Source: an uncultured Pseudoxanthomonas sp. (GTDB taxonomy: Bacteria; Pseudomonadota; Gammaproteobacteria; Xanthomonadales; Xanthomonadaceae). Taken from it: a DNA stretch of 64,000 bases. Shown one piece after another: positions 17,469 through 26,985 of the stretch. The stretch lies in the NCBI RefSeq assembly GCF_946886695.1, contig NZ_CAMPJD010000003.1, positions 41,201 through 105,200 of the forward strand, given 5' to 3'. Numbering within the stretch: position 1 is the stretch's first letter; each line of letters begins with the position of its first letter. The notes beneath the pieces are model-generated. The model searched no databases. It had not been told where the DNA came from and saw only the letters and a list, made by a program, of their open reading frames with translations. Position numbers and translations under genes: made by a program.

Positions 17469-17663
17469 TCATCGGCACTGGAAATCGTCAGCTCCCACCG
17501 GACCGCAACCGTCGCCCCATCGACCCGTCTGCCGCCAGTAATCGACCACGCCCGCTTTCACAAGCAGGGCCTTGAAGTCCGGGTGCGCGCGTGCGCCGGA
17601 ATACGGCACGTTCCAGAAGGCGACATAGGCGTGTTGTGCCATGGTTCCATCCTCGAATCCGGG
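17469..17663 (-). pseudogene. Orphaned C-terminal tail of the CadC-like regulator
   Basis: Directly after the TAG that ends the regulator (17664-17666), the same frame stays open for 65 codons to TGA 17469. It encodes PGFEDGTMAQHAYVAFWNVP, then a stretch with HPDFKALL and VDYWRQTGRWGDGC. This wording is typical of the C-terminus of xanthomonad winged-helix/TPR regulators. A separate 57-residue product could start at ATG 17642, but an in-frame nonsense change in one longer protein is the simpler reading. Confidence 0.6.
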
Positions 17664-19439
17664 CTAGGCTTCCAGTTCCCTGCGTAACGACCTCACCGCC
17701 AAGCCCGCACCCCCCCCCAGTGCGTCTGCCACGCTGGTGCGTGTGTATGCGACCTCCACTCCGCCGGCGTAAGCATCGTCCGCCAGCGCACGGCGCACGA
17801 GCACAAGCATCGCTTCCCGGTCGTCCAGCACTTCGCCCAGATCGCGCAAGAATGGCGTATCCAGACCGTCGTATCGCAGCAGGCGGCGATGCAGGGCTTG
17901 CAGCTCGGGCGTCCCTCCAGGCCGCCGGCCCGCGAGCTGGCGGAAAAAAGCCACGTAATCCGGCTCGCGCTGGCTGCCCTCCAGCCGAAGACCGCGCTGG
18001 TATTCGGCCTCCGCGTCCGGGTAGCGACGCGCGGCGGTGTAGTCGTACTGCAGGTCGCGCGACAGGAACAGCGCTCTGGGTTCGGTGGCGCGCACCTGCT
18101 CTACCAGCGCGATGGTGTCCTCCAGATGGCCCATCGCATAGAGCATGTAGGCGTAGTCCCACGTGCGCTCCTTGGTCAGCGGTCCGGCATCGGCGATCTG
18201 CCTGGCCAGCGCGATGGCCTCGGCCCGCCTGCCTTCGCGCCACAGCGCATTGGACCGGTCGCGCCTGGCCACCCAGCTCTCAGGCGCGATGCGGGCGATA
18301 TGGTTCCGGATCTGCAACGCCTCTGCACGCAACCGATCGGCCTGCACGTCGTCGAGTTCATCTGCCATGGAATTCAGCGAGACCGCGAGTGCATCCCAGC
18401 ACAGCACGCATTGCCCATCCAGCGCCACCATCTCGCGCGCGAGCTGCAGGCGCAGGCGATCGTGTTCGAAGTCGAACTGCTCGCGCATCACGATGCTGCG
18501 CCAGCGCAGGAATCGTTCGTAAGCCTCGACCTGCGTGGTGCCGCCCTGTTCGCGGTTGAACCTGGCCACATCCAGCTTCACGCTGAGCGCTCGCGCCACA
18601 TCGCGCGCAACCTCGTCCTGCATGGCGAATACGTCGCGCAGTTCGCGCGCGTAGGTCTTCGACCACAGGTGGGAGCCATCATCGGCACGGATCAACTGCG
18701 CGGTGACACGCAGGTGGCTCCCCTCGCGGCGCACGCTGCCCTCCAGCAGATAGGCCACACCAAGCGCATGGCCGACGGCGCGCAGGTCATTGCGCTTGCG
18801 GTTGACCGCCGCACTGGAGGTACGGCCCACCACGCGCAACGCGGGAGACTGCGCCAACTGGTTGCGGATTTCCTCGGCAAGGCCGTCGGCCATGTAAGCC
18901 TGATCGCGCGCCTGCGACAGGTCGGCGAACGGCAGGACGGCCAGCGAAGGCCGTGCTTGCGCCCCAGCCACCACGCTGGACGTGCTGCGAATGGCGCCGC
19001 GCGGCATCCAGGCGGTCACCGCCACGATCAGCAGCACCAGGGCCGCCGCGGCCACGATCCACACCCAGCGCAAACGGGGTGCGGCCGTCGGCGCTTCTTG
19101 CGCTGCGACGCCATCGACCGGCGGCGCATCGAAGCGATAGCCGATCCCATGCACGGTATGCAGCAGGCGCGGGTGTTGGGCGTCCTCGCCCAGCGCCTGA
19201 CGCAGCATGCTCATGATCCGGTTAAGTACGCTCTGGGTGACGTGCCGGTGGCCCCACACTGCATCCAGAATCTCGTCGCGCGTGAAGACCCGCCCGGGCG
19301 ACCCCGCGAGCATGGCCAGCACCGCGAACGCCTTCGGCTCCAGCGCCTGTTCCCGTCCCGCGCGCGACAGTCGCCGGCCGGCGAAGTCGATCACCACGTC
19401 GTCCAGGACCCATCGGCTGAGATTGGGATCAGGCGGCAT
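17664..19439 (-). CDS. CadC-like transmembrane regulator (winged helix + TPR), probably truncated
   Basis: 591 residues from ATG 19439 (GGGGGA upstream; a GTG at 19451 is the alternative). Residues ~8-105 are an OmpR/PhoB-type winged helix (EPKAFAVLAMLAGSPGRVFT, SVLNRIMSMLRQALGED, HTVHGIGYRF). One membrane helix lies at about 125-148. A periplasmic domain like adenylate-cyclase-linked sensor regulators follows (LAVLPFADLS, YLLEGSVRR), then TPR-like helices. It ends at an amber codon, while the same frame continues into a family-typical tail. A run of nine Gs sits about 45 bases upstream of the stop. It is divergent from the DUF2306 gene and may control that gene or the TonB-C-like pair. Confidence 0.82.
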   Translation of the reverse strand: MPPDPNLSRWVLDDVVIDFAGRRLSRAGREQALEPKAFAVLAMLAGSPGRVFTRDEILDAVWGHRHVTQSVLNRIMSMLRQALGEDAQHPRLLHTVHGIGYRFDAPPVDGVAAQEAPTAAPRLRWVWIVAAAALVLLIVAVTAWMPRGAIRSTSSVVAGAQARPSLAVLPFADLSQARDQAYMADGLAEEIRNQLAQSPALRVVGRTSSAAVNRKRNDLRAVGHALGVAYLLEGSVRREGSHLRVTAQLIRADDGSHLWSKTYARELRDVFAMQDEVARDVARALSVKLDVARFNREQGGTTQVEAYERFLRWRSIVMREQFDFEHDRLRLQLAREMVALDGQCVLCWDALAVSLNSMADELDDVQADRLRAEALQIRNHIARIAPESWVARRDRSNALWREGRRAEAIALARQIADAGPLTKERTWDYAYMLYAMGHLEDTIALVEQVRATEPRALFLSRDLQYDYTAARRYPDAEAEYQRGLRLEGSQREPDYVAFFRQLAGRRPGGTPELQALHRRLLRYDGLDTPFLRDLGEVLDDREAMLVLVRRALADDAYAGGVEVAYTRTSVADALGGGAGLAVRSLRRELEA

Positions 19440-19620
19440 GCAGTCCCCCACGGGGCGACGCCCGCTCGTTCAAGTATAGGCACGGACCCGAGTCGCGACG
19501 CGGGCATCCGGCAGGCGCGCCCTCACGACTTCCTGCGATTCTCCTAACGACATTCCCGTGCTCCGTCCGGACGCTGCCGGCTGTGGAAGCGATCCGCTGC
19601 CAAGCCGGGAGAGAACACAC

Positions 19621-20481
19621 ATGAATACAGCGCGCACGCGCTTGGGGCCCGCATTGCCCGGGGCGACCGGACAGCGTCTGATCCACGGGATGGGCCGCGT
19701 CATCCAGGCCACCGCCGTCGCCGGCCTACTGGCATTCGGCGCTTACATCGTCCTTCGCGCCACCGGTGCTACGCACAGGAATTTCGATCAGTGGCGCGCG
19801 CTGGTCGCGGGTCTGGCGATGCCGACGGCCCAGGACTGGATCGCCAACATCGGCATCGGTGTCCACTTCGTCATGGGCGCGGTGCTGGTGCTGGCGTGGC
19901 CGATCCTGTTGTCGGCGCGGATCCGCACCCGCCATCGCGCCGTGCATCGCTGGACGGGGCGGACCTATGTGACCGCCGGCATCCTGGCGGGCGCTGGCGG
20001 CATGTCATTCATCCTCACCCACGGCGCGTATACCCCGGCGGCGTCCGTTGCGTTCGCGATCTGGGGCGCGGTGATGATGCTGAGCGCGGTCATGGCCTAT
20101 GTGCACGCGCGCGCGAAACGTTTCGTCCTGCACCGCGCATGGGCGATCAGACTGTTCGCGATGGTGCTGGGCTCATGGGTGTTCGATCTCGAGATCCGCG
20201 CATGGAAGGACCTGGCCGGCGGACTCGGCATGGGTGCAGGCAACACCAGCGGTCCGTTCGACTACGCGATCCTGTACCTGTTTTTCGTTCCCAACCTGCT
20301 GGTCGCGGAATGCTTCATCCGCAACCAGCACAAGCACATCGCTGCGCATCGCGTCCTGAGATGGCTGGCTCTTGGCGGACTCGCGGTCGTCGGCCTGATC
20401 TTCGCCTATGCGGCCATCATGGTCAGCGCGACTCCCAGCGGGAAGTACGGGAACCACTTGCTGCAGCTGTTCAGCAACTGA
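19621..20481 (+). CDS. DUF2306 multi-pass membrane protein
   Basis: 286 residues from ATG 19621 (GGGAGAG upstream). About seven hydrophobic segments are present, with HRWTGRTYVTAGILAG and RFVLHRAWAIRLFAMVLGSWVFD. The paired His in HRAVHRW and LHRAW are typical of DUF2306 and resemble heme-binding membrane families. No function is established for the family. It is divergent from the regulator across ~180 bp. Confidence 0.8.
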   Translation: MNTARTRLGPALPGATGQRLIHGMGRVIQATAVAGLLAFGAYIVLRATGATHRNFDQWRALVAGLAMPTAQDWIANIGIGVHFVMGAVLVLAWPILLSARIRTRHRAVHRWTGRTYVTAGILAGAGGMSFILTHGAYTPAASVAFAIWGAVMMLSAVMAYVHARAKRFVLHRAWAIRLFAMVLGSWVFDLEIRAWKDLAGGLGMGAGNTSGPFDYAILYLFFVPNLLVAECFIRNQHKHIAAHRVLRWLALGGLAVVGLIFAYAAIMVSATPSGKYGNHLLQLFSN

Positions 20482-20497
20482 CGAAGGGCAGTGAAGT

Positions 20498-21313
20498 CTA
20501 GAGAAAATTGCCCACGGCGCTGGTCTTCAGTTGCAGCGTGGATTCCAGCGGAATCACGCGCGGATCCACCCGCACCGTACCAGGGGAAAGCATGGTCTTG
20601 TTCTGAATGGCCCATGGCGAGGTCTTCAAGGGCCAACCGATATGGCGATAGGACGTGTTGCCCTTGGTTTCGTGCGGCCAGAACGTCACCAACACCAGTA
20701 CCTGTTCCGGATAGACATCGATGGCACCTTGAGTTGATCCCGGGACGAAGGTCCAAAAGCGGGCAGCTTCCAGGCTGGACTGCTCAAACCGCTCACGCCA
20801 CTTGCCTATGATCGCCTCGTTCTTGATGTGAGTGAGTACGGCAGTGTCCTTGACGGCCGCTTCGGCAACATGCCCACTGGGGTCTATCCGGAGCTGCAGC
20901 AACACACGCGCACCGGCTCGCGCTTCCAGGAGCACGCGCGGATAGTCGGGCACGGCGGCGTCCGATACGAGCGCAGGCGCACCGAACCAAACATCCATCA
21001 CCCGCAGGCGATAGCCCCCTTGCAACGGCACTGCCTCGAGTGCGAGGCGGATACTGGTGTTGCCATCAATCGCACGCTCTTTCTGCAATGGAGAAGTGAA
21101 ATTCCACTGCGCCACACCCCGTGCGACCTGCTCCGCCAGCGCAGCCGGGACCTGCGGATCGGCCTTGAACCCACTGACCGCACCGAGCCCATCGACCTGC
21201 AGCGTGCCAGTGACTTCCAGATGCAAGGACGCGACTTCCTCCTGGGCACTCGCGGGATTGCCGAGACAGCTCAATACAAGGGCCAGCCATCCCCCCATCA
21301 TGCCTTTCGTCAT
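20498..21313 (-). CDS. Secreted TonB-C-like protein (paralog of 16378-17244)
   Basis: 271 residues from ATG 21313. Signal peptide MTKGMMGGWLALVLSCLGNPASA is cut near ASA-QEE. The body follows the same plan as the paralog: GTLQVDGLGAVSGFK, VARGVAQWNFTSPL, VPDYPRVLLEARAGARVLLQLRIDPSGHV, SLEAARFWTFVPG. It is divergent from the antiporter at 21484. Function unknown, probably periplasmic. Confidence 0.78.
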   Translation of the reverse strand: MTKGMMGGWLALVLSCLGNPASAQEEVASLHLEVTGTLQVDGLGAVSGFKADPQVPAALAEQVARGVAQWNFTSPLQKERAIDGNTSIRLALEAVPLQGGYRLRVMDVWFGAPALVSDAAVPDYPRVLLEARAGARVLLQLRIDPSGHVAEAAVKDTAVLTHIKNEAIIGKWRERFEQSSLEAARFWTFVPGSTQGAIDVYPEQVLVLVTFWPHETKGNTSYRHIGWPLKTSPWAIQNKTMLSPGTVRVDPRVIPLESTLQLKTSAVGNFL

Positions 21314-21483
21314 GTCTTTATCCCTATCAAGCAGCCCCCCCGAATACCCGCACTGTTGAAGATTCCGCGAACAGCGTCGGGCGGGCCCGGAAACATGCGC
21401 CAGCACTGCATGCCGCTGCATACCGACGTTGAAAGCCGCCGATCCGGGCCCGTCGGCCGCATACTATCCGCCTGAGGTGACGC

Positions 21484-23280
21484 ATGCACGGTAGTGGTCT
21501 GGAGTTGACCCTGGTGTTCCTGCTGGCCGCGGTGATCGCGGTGCCGGTGTTCAAGCGTTTTGGGCTGGGGGCCGTGCTGGCCTATCTGGTGGCCGGTGTG
21601 GTGCTGGGTCCGGACGGGCTGGCGCTGGTGCGGGATGCCGACCGCATCCTGGATGCGGCCGAGATCGGCGTGGTGATGATGTTGTTCGTCATCGGTCTGG
21701 AGCTGTCGCCGGCGCGCCTGCGGGTGATGCGCAAGCCGGTGTTCGGCGCGGGTGGCCTGCAGGTGATGCTGAGTGCGCTGGTGCTGGGCGGGGTCGCGCT
21801 GCTGTTCGAGCATCACTGGAAGACGGCGCTGGTGATAGGGCTGGGCCTGGCGCTGTCGTCCACGGCCGTCAGCCTGCAGCTGCTGTCCGAACACAAGGAA
21901 CTCACCACCGAACACGGCCGGCTCGGCTTCGCGATCCTGCTGTTCCAGGATCTGGTCGCCATTCCCCTGCTTGCCGCCATCCCGTTGCTGGGTGGCGCCA
22001 AGAACGAAACGCTGACCTGGACCATGGTGCTGCATGCGGTCGGCGCCGTCGCCATCGTGATCGTCGGCGGACGGCTGCTGTTGCGGCACCTGTTCCGCAT
22101 CGTGGCGCGCACCCGCATGCCCGAAGTGTTCACCGCCACCGCACTGCTGGTGGTGCTGGGCATCGCATGGTTCATGCAACTGGCCGACCTCAGCGCCGGC
22201 CTTGGCGCGTTCCTTGCCGGCGTGCTGTTGTCCGATTCGGAATTCCGCCACGAACTGGAATCGCAGATCGATCCGTTCAAGGGGCTACTGCTGGGCCTGT
22301 TCTTCATCGCCGTCGGCATGGACATCGACCTGGACGCGGTGGTGAAGCAGCCGGAACTGATCACCGCCGGCGTGCTGATCCTGCTGACGGTGAAGTTCAC
22401 GCTGCTGTTCTGCGTCGGGCGCTGGCCGGGACGGCTGGATCCGCGCGGCGCACTGATGCTGGCCGGCACCTTGTGGCTGGGGGGCGAGTTCGCCTTCGTC
22501 GTGTTCAGCGAAGCCGCGCGCGTGCGCCTGATGGACGCCGAACTGCGCAACCAGCTGACCGCCATCGTGGGCATCTCGATGGCGCTGACCCCGGTGCTGC
22601 TGCTGGGCCTGCATCGCCTGCCGGCGCGCGTGCGGCGATCCGGGCCGTCGACGCGTGCGTTCGATGACATTCCGGACGAGCAGCCGAAAGTGCTGATCGC
22701 CGGCATGGGCCGGTTCGGCCAGATCGTCGCGCGCCTGCTCACGGCGCAGCGCATCCCGTTCGTCGCGCTGGAGAACAGCTCCGTGACCGTGGATACGCTG
22801 CGGCGGTTCGGCAACATCCGGCTGTACTACGGCGATCCGACGCGTCCCGATCTGCTCCGGTCGGCGGGCGCGCAGCATGTGAAGGTCTTCGTGGTGGCGA
22901 TGGATGATCCGGATACCAACATCAAGGCAACGCGGCTGATCCGGCGCATGTTCCCCGAGGCGCGCGTGCTGGCGCGGGCGCGCAACCGGCAGCACGCGTG
23001 GCGCCTGATGGACCTGAGCGCGGAGGCCTATCGCGAAACCCTGGGATCGAGCCTGGAGATGGCGCAGCAGGTGCTGGTGGAACTGGGCATGCCGCCGGAG
23101 ACCGCTGCCGAGCACACCCGCCGCTTCCGCCAGCACGACGAAAGCCTGATGCGCGCGCAGTACCTGGTGTACGACGACGACGTGGCGGTGATCCAGACCG
23201 CGCGCGATGCGATCAGCGACCTGGAGAAACTCTTCGAAGCCGACGCGACCGGCGAAGACGTACCGCCGCCGGCGCGTTAA
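21484..23280 (+). CDS. KefB/KefC-type potassium/proton antiporter
   Basis: 598 residues. Residues 1-380 form the CPA2 antiporter domain with 11-13 membrane spans (FGLGAVLAYLVAGVVLGPDGL, LGLALSSTAVSLQLL, FQDLVAIPLLAAIP). Residues ~395-520 are a TrkA-N/RCK Rossmann domain (VLIAGMGRFGQIVARLL) that binds NAD or ligand and gates the channel. The start has GAGGTGA upstream. Exact KefB versus KefC cannot be assigned. Its stop overlaps the stop of the converging ankyrin gene. Confidence 0.9.
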   Translation: MHGSGLELTLVFLLAAVIAVPVFKRFGLGAVLAYLVAGVVLGPDGLALVRDADRILDAAEIGVVMMLFVIGLELSPARLRVMRKPVFGAGGLQVMLSALVLGGVALLFEHHWKTALVIGLGLALSSTAVSLQLLSEHKELTTEHGRLGFAILLFQDLVAIPLLAAIPLLGGAKNETLTWTMVLHAVGAVAIVIVGGRLLLRHLFRIVARTRMPEVFTATALLVVLGIAWFMQLADLSAGLGAFLAGVLLSDSEFRHELESQIDPFKGLLLGLFFIAVGMDIDLDAVVKQPELITAGVLILLTVKFTLLFCVGRWPGRLDPRGALMLAGTLWLGGEFAFVVFSEAARVRLMDAELRNQLTAIVGISMALTPVLLLGLHRLPARVRRSGPSTRAFDDIPDEQPKVLIAGMGRFGQIVARLLTAQRIPFVALENSSVTVDTLRRFGNIRLYYGDPTRPDLLRSAGAQHVKVFVVAMDDPDTNIKATRLIRRMFPEARVLARARNRQHAWRLMDLSAEAYRETLGSSLEMAQQVLVELGMPPETAAEHTRRFRQHDESLMRAQYLVYDDDVAVIQTARDAISDLEKLFEADATGEDVPPPAR

Positions 23281-26200
23281 CCGCGATCGCGCAGGAAGCG
23301 GGCCATCGATGCGCCCGCGCCCGGCGTGGCGGGAACGAATTCCGCCGCCACGTCGATGAAGCCCCGCATCACCGCGATCTCGCGCGGCGTGCGGTTCAAT
23401 GCATCCCGCAACTCCGGATCGGCGCCTGCGCGGAGCAGGCGGCTGACGACGCGCAACAGGCCATGCAGCGACGCCAGGTGCAACGGCCCGAAGCCGCGCG
23501 GATCCTGCACGTCGAGCGAAACGTCTTCGTCCAGCAGGCGCTCCAGGCCGGCCAGCACGACCTCCTCGTCGCAGGCGGTGCCGGGCTCGGCTCGCGAGCC
23601 GAGCAGCAACAGGAGCGGCGTCACCGACCCTGCCGCGACCTGTTCGGATTCCGCACCGGACAGCAGCAGGGTATCGAGCAGCGCCACCAGGCGCGGCTTC
23701 TCGCGCGCGGTGAATCCATACAGTGCGGCGCAATGCAGTGGCGTCAGTCCCTGCGCATCGCCGGCATGCACGTTGGCCCCGGCAGTGATCAGGCGCGCGA
23801 CGATTTCCGGCAGACCCAGCGCGGCGGCCAGCATCAGCACGGTCACGCCACCGGGCAGCCGGTATTCGATGTCGGCGCCTGCGCCAAGCAATGCACTGAC
23901 GATGTCGGCCTGACGCATGCTCACCGCGGCCGACAGCGGCGTTGCGCCGGTATTGGCGGCACGCTGCGCATCGGCGCCGCGCGCGAGCAACAGTTCCACC
24001 GTGGGCGTGAATCCGCCGCCCGCGGCACGCAGCAACGCCGTGCAGCCCTGGGCGTCGGGCGAGTCCACGTCGAAGCCGAGATCCAGCAACCGTCGCACCG
24101 CATCGCGATCACCCGCCATGGCCGCCGCCGGCAGGTCGGCGGGACGCAGCGCGCGACGCGGCAGCGACCAGATGCGCCAGTCCAGCCAGTCGGCCAGGTC
24201 ACGGCGTCCACAGGCCAGCGCGACGCCCAGCGGAGTCTGGCCATCGGCCGCGCGCGACTCGGGCGACGCACCCTTGGCGATGAGGTGTTTCAGAGCGGTC
24301 TCGCGGCCGAGTACTGCCGCCAGGTGCAACGCGGTCATGCCGTGGCTGTCGCGCGCCTCGCGGTCCACGCCGATATCCAGCAGCCGGTCGAGCACTCGCT
24401 GCCAACCCAGGCGCACCGCCAGCGAGAGCGCAGGATCGCCTTGCGGGGACGGGGCGAACGGGTCGGCGCCACGCTCGAGCAGGTCCAGCGCGCAGGATTC
24501 CAGCGTCCGCGCCGCCTGATCGTCCGACGCACAGGCTGCCATGAAGCGCGCCAGGCCCCCGGCACCGGCCGGCGAAACCGCACGCGCAAGCAATGTCGCC
24601 AACGCGGGCATGCCCGCCGGCCCCTCCGACAGCAACGCGAACGCGATGGTGTCGCCATGCGCATTGCGATACTCAGGATCGGCGCCCTGCCTCAGCAACC
24701 ACGCCAGACGCGTCGGGCGCTGCATCTCCGTGTCGTGCAGCAGCGCACCGAGCTCATCGCGCGAACTCAGGCGCGCCAGCGCCTCCATGCCCTCCACCTG
24801 GCCGCTCGCCAGGCCCTCGCGCAGCAGAGCGGCCGGCGCGCGGTCGGGTGGGGTTTCGTCGTCCGCCGTCGCCACGGCGGTGGGCAACGCATAGCCGGGG
24901 TCCAGCGCCGAGACCAGCGCCCAGCGCCCCGCTTCGGCGGCGAGATCGACCGCGCGCCGGTCCAGGGCGTCGATGGCTTCGGGATCGATGCCCCATTCCC
25001 GCAGCCGGCGCACCAGCGCCGGCGAAGCATGCTCGGCGGCGCATGCCAGCATCAGCGCATTCTTGCGATCTGCGTCGACCGCCTGCCGGTCGGCCCCCGC
25101 CTCGGCGAGCTTTTCGAGTACGCCCAGGTGCCCTCCGCGCGCGGCTTCCAGCCAGGGCGTGCGCTGCTGCGCATCGCGCGCATGCACATCGGCACCGGCG
25201 GCCAGCAGTGATGCCGCGATTTCCGCATGGCCTGCATACGCGCCTTCATGCAGTGCGCTGCGGCGCTGGGCATCGCGCGCATCCACCTTCGCCTTGTGCT
25301 TGAGGAGCAGTTGCACGCCGGCAGGGTCGTCTTCCTCGGTCGAGGCCGCCGCCAGCAGGACGGGTTGCCCGCCCTGCGGATCCGGACGCGCGCCGCGCTC
25401 CAGCAGGAATTTCGCCAGCCGCCAGTTGCCGGCGACACAGGCGACGCCCAACGGAGTGAGGCCGTCATGGTTCAAGGCATCCAGTTCCGCGGCAGCGTCG
25501 CGCAGCAGCGCGACCACGCCGGGATCGGAGCTGCGGGCGGCGTGATGCAGCGGTGTGTTGCCATCCGCGTCGGCGATGCGCGGATCGGCGCCATTGGCCA
25601 GCAGCGTGGTGACCGCGTCCGGGCGGCCGTGCCAGCTGTCGCGTGTCGCGGCCAGCAGCGGCGTCACGCCGGCATGCGCACGGTTGAGGTCCACCCCGTG
25701 CGCGATCAGGGTGCGCAGCAGGCGCAGGTCGGGCAGCACGGCCGCCAGCGCGCCGAGACTGCGCTGGTCGCGCGAACCTTCCGCCGGCAACGCATGCGGA
25801 TCCGCGCCGGCTTCGAGCAGTTCCAGCGCGCGGTCCACGCGCCCGGTGCGGGCGGCATCGAACAACGCCTGCTCCAGATCCAGGGCATGTCCGGGTGCTT
25901 CCTCCTCGGCCGTTGCGTGGAAGGCATCGGCCTCGCTTCCGGGCATTTCCACGACGGGCAGCACGCCTGCCCCGTCCAGCCGTTGCACGCCCCAATGCAG
26001 GAGCGGCAACAGCAATGCATACGCCACGGCGGCTCCGGTACGCGCAGCATCCGGCACCAGGTCCGTCCATGCCAGGGAAAGGCCACCGGCCACGGCAAGC
26101 GTCAACAGCGTCGCCACGGCCAGGCCGCGCCACGCATGGAAGTCGCGTTCGACCAACCCCCGCCAATGCGCGGACAGGGCGCCGCCATCACGCTCCAGGC

Positions 26201-26573
26201 CGTGCCAGAGAGGCCACGTCCGCCACAGCGCGACGATCACCGCCCCCACCACCGCGCTGACGCCCAGCGCGGCCGGCAGGCTGCCACTGTCGCGCAACGA
26301 GGCCAGCGGCCACGCCAGCAGCAGTGCCGTACCCGCGAACGCGATCGCCCAGGCCAGCATCAGGGCCGGCACGTCCTCACGCCAGGCACGCGAGGGCGCC
26401 AGCACGCGGGTGCCGCGCAGCCACGACACGCCCAGCGCGACGGCCGGCTGCGCCAGCCATGCTGCCACCGCAGCGAACATCCCGCCCGCCCATCCGCTGA
26501 CACCGGCCAGCAGCAGGCCCGCCAGCAAGGCGACCAGGGCGACAGGACGGGGCTGCAGCCGGAAATCAGGCAT
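23277..26573 (-). CDS. Large membrane-anchored ankyrin-repeat protein
   Basis: 1098 residues. The first ~210 residues hold about six hydrophobic helices. From ~230 to the C-terminus it is almost all ankyrin repeats: [79 protein letters not shown] and many more, about 20 units of ~33 residues with some decayed ones between. Ankyrin arrays bind proteins; an inner-membrane anchor with a very long array suggests a scaffold on the cytoplasmic face. Overlaps: 4 bases with the antiporter stop and 8 bases with ycgL. Confidence 0.88.
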   Translation of the reverse strand: MPDFRLQPRPVALVALLAGLLLAGVSGWAGGMFAAVAAWLAQPAVALGVSWLRGTRVLAPSRAWREDVPALMLAWAIAFAGTALLLAWPLASLRDSGSLPAALGVSAVVGAVIVALWRTWPLWHGLERDGGALSAHWRGLVERDFHAWRGLAVATLLTLAVAGGLSLAWTDLVPDAARTGAAVAYALLLPLLHWGVQRLDGAGVLPVVEMPGSEADAFHATAEEEAPGHALDLEQALFDAARTGRVDRALELLEAGADPHALPAEGSRDQRSLGALAAVLPDLRLLRTLIAHGVDLNRAHAGVTPLLAATRDSWHGRPDAVTTLLANGADPRIADADGNTPLHHAARSSDPGVVALLRDAAAELDALNHDGLTPLGVACVAGNWRLAKFLLERGARPDPQGGQPVLLAAASTEEDDPAGVQLLLKHKAKVDARDAQRRSALHEGAYAGHAEIAASLLAAGADVHARDAQQRTPWLEAARGGHLGVLEKLAEAGADRQAVDADRKNALMLACAAEHASPALVRRLREWGIDPEAIDALDRRAVDLAAEAGRWALVSALDPGYALPTAVATADDETPPDRAPAALLREGLASGQVEGMEALARLSSRDELGALLHDTEMQRPTRLAWLLRQGADPEYRNAHGDTIAFALLSEGPAGMPALATLLARAVSPAGAGGLARFMAACASDDQAARTLESCALDLLERGADPFAPSPQGDPALSLAVRLGWQRVLDRLLDIGVDREARDSHGMTALHLAAVLGRETALKHLIAKGASPESRAADGQTPLGVALACGRRDLADWLDWRIWSLPRRALRPADLPAAAMAGDRDAVRRLLDLGFDVDSPDAQGCTALLRAAGGGFTPTVELLLARGADAQRAANTGATPLSAAVSMRQADIVSALLGAGADIEYRLPGGVTVLMLAAALGLPEIVARLITAGANVHAGDAQGLTPLHCAALYGFTAREKPRLVALLDTLLLSGAESEQVAAGSVTPLLLLLGSRAEPGTACDEEVVLAGLERLLDEDVSLDVQDPRGFGPLHLASLHGLLRVVSRLLRAGADPELRDALNRTPREIAVMRGFIDVAAEFVPATPGAGASMARFLRDRG

Positions 26574-26823
26574 CGGGGCGAACGGTGGGATCGGCTTGGG
26601 GCGGGAACTGGATATGGAAGCCGCGGGCGGTCAGGTTCTCGCGGACCACGTTGGCGTCTTCGCGGGCCAGCTTGCGGTCCGGGGTCAGCGCCACTTCCAG
26701 CACGAACGAAAGGGGCCCCAGTTGGGTACGCAGCGGCTCGGGCACGAGGGTGAAGTCGTCGCGCTTCGCCAGGTAGACGAAGGTGTCGGCCTTGCGCTCG
26801 GTCTTGTAGACGTAGGCTTGCAT
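26566..26823 (-). CDS. ycgL: YcgL domain protein
   Basis: 85 residues from ATG 26823 ([18 protein letters not shown]), the usual YcgL start and length; the frame also opens further upstream at 26895. Conserved wording includes [39 protein letters not shown] and GFHIQFPP. It is a small cytosolic protein without a settled role. It overlaps the ankyrin gene start by 8 bases, so the two are probably cotranscribed. Confidence 0.88.
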   Translation of the reverse strand: MQAYVYKTERKADTFVYLAKRDDFTLVPEPLRTQLGPLSFVLEVALTPDRKLAREDANVVRENLTARGFHIQFPPQADPTVRPDA

Positions 26824-26985
26824 TCGCGCGTATCGCGCCCCGCGAGTGGACAAGCGGGGATTGTGCGGGAAATGCCTTATGCGCGAAACCCGCACGCGTT
26901 CACGCCGGGCATGACCATCGGCGGCCGGAACATCGTGATGGGGCTGGTAATCTGCGCCCCTTCACCTCGCACTAACGGATGCCCG

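Noticed and set aside
17488..18243. 251-residue alternative frame over the end of the CadC-like regulator
   Set aside because: A +1 reading of the same DNA; the tail with family wording lies in the regulator's own frame, so a frameshift at the G-run is not needed.
22998..25211. 737-residue plus-strand ORF across the antiporter end and ankyrin gene
   Set aside because: Arg/Gln/His-rich shadow of the ankyrin repeats and of the antiporter frame.
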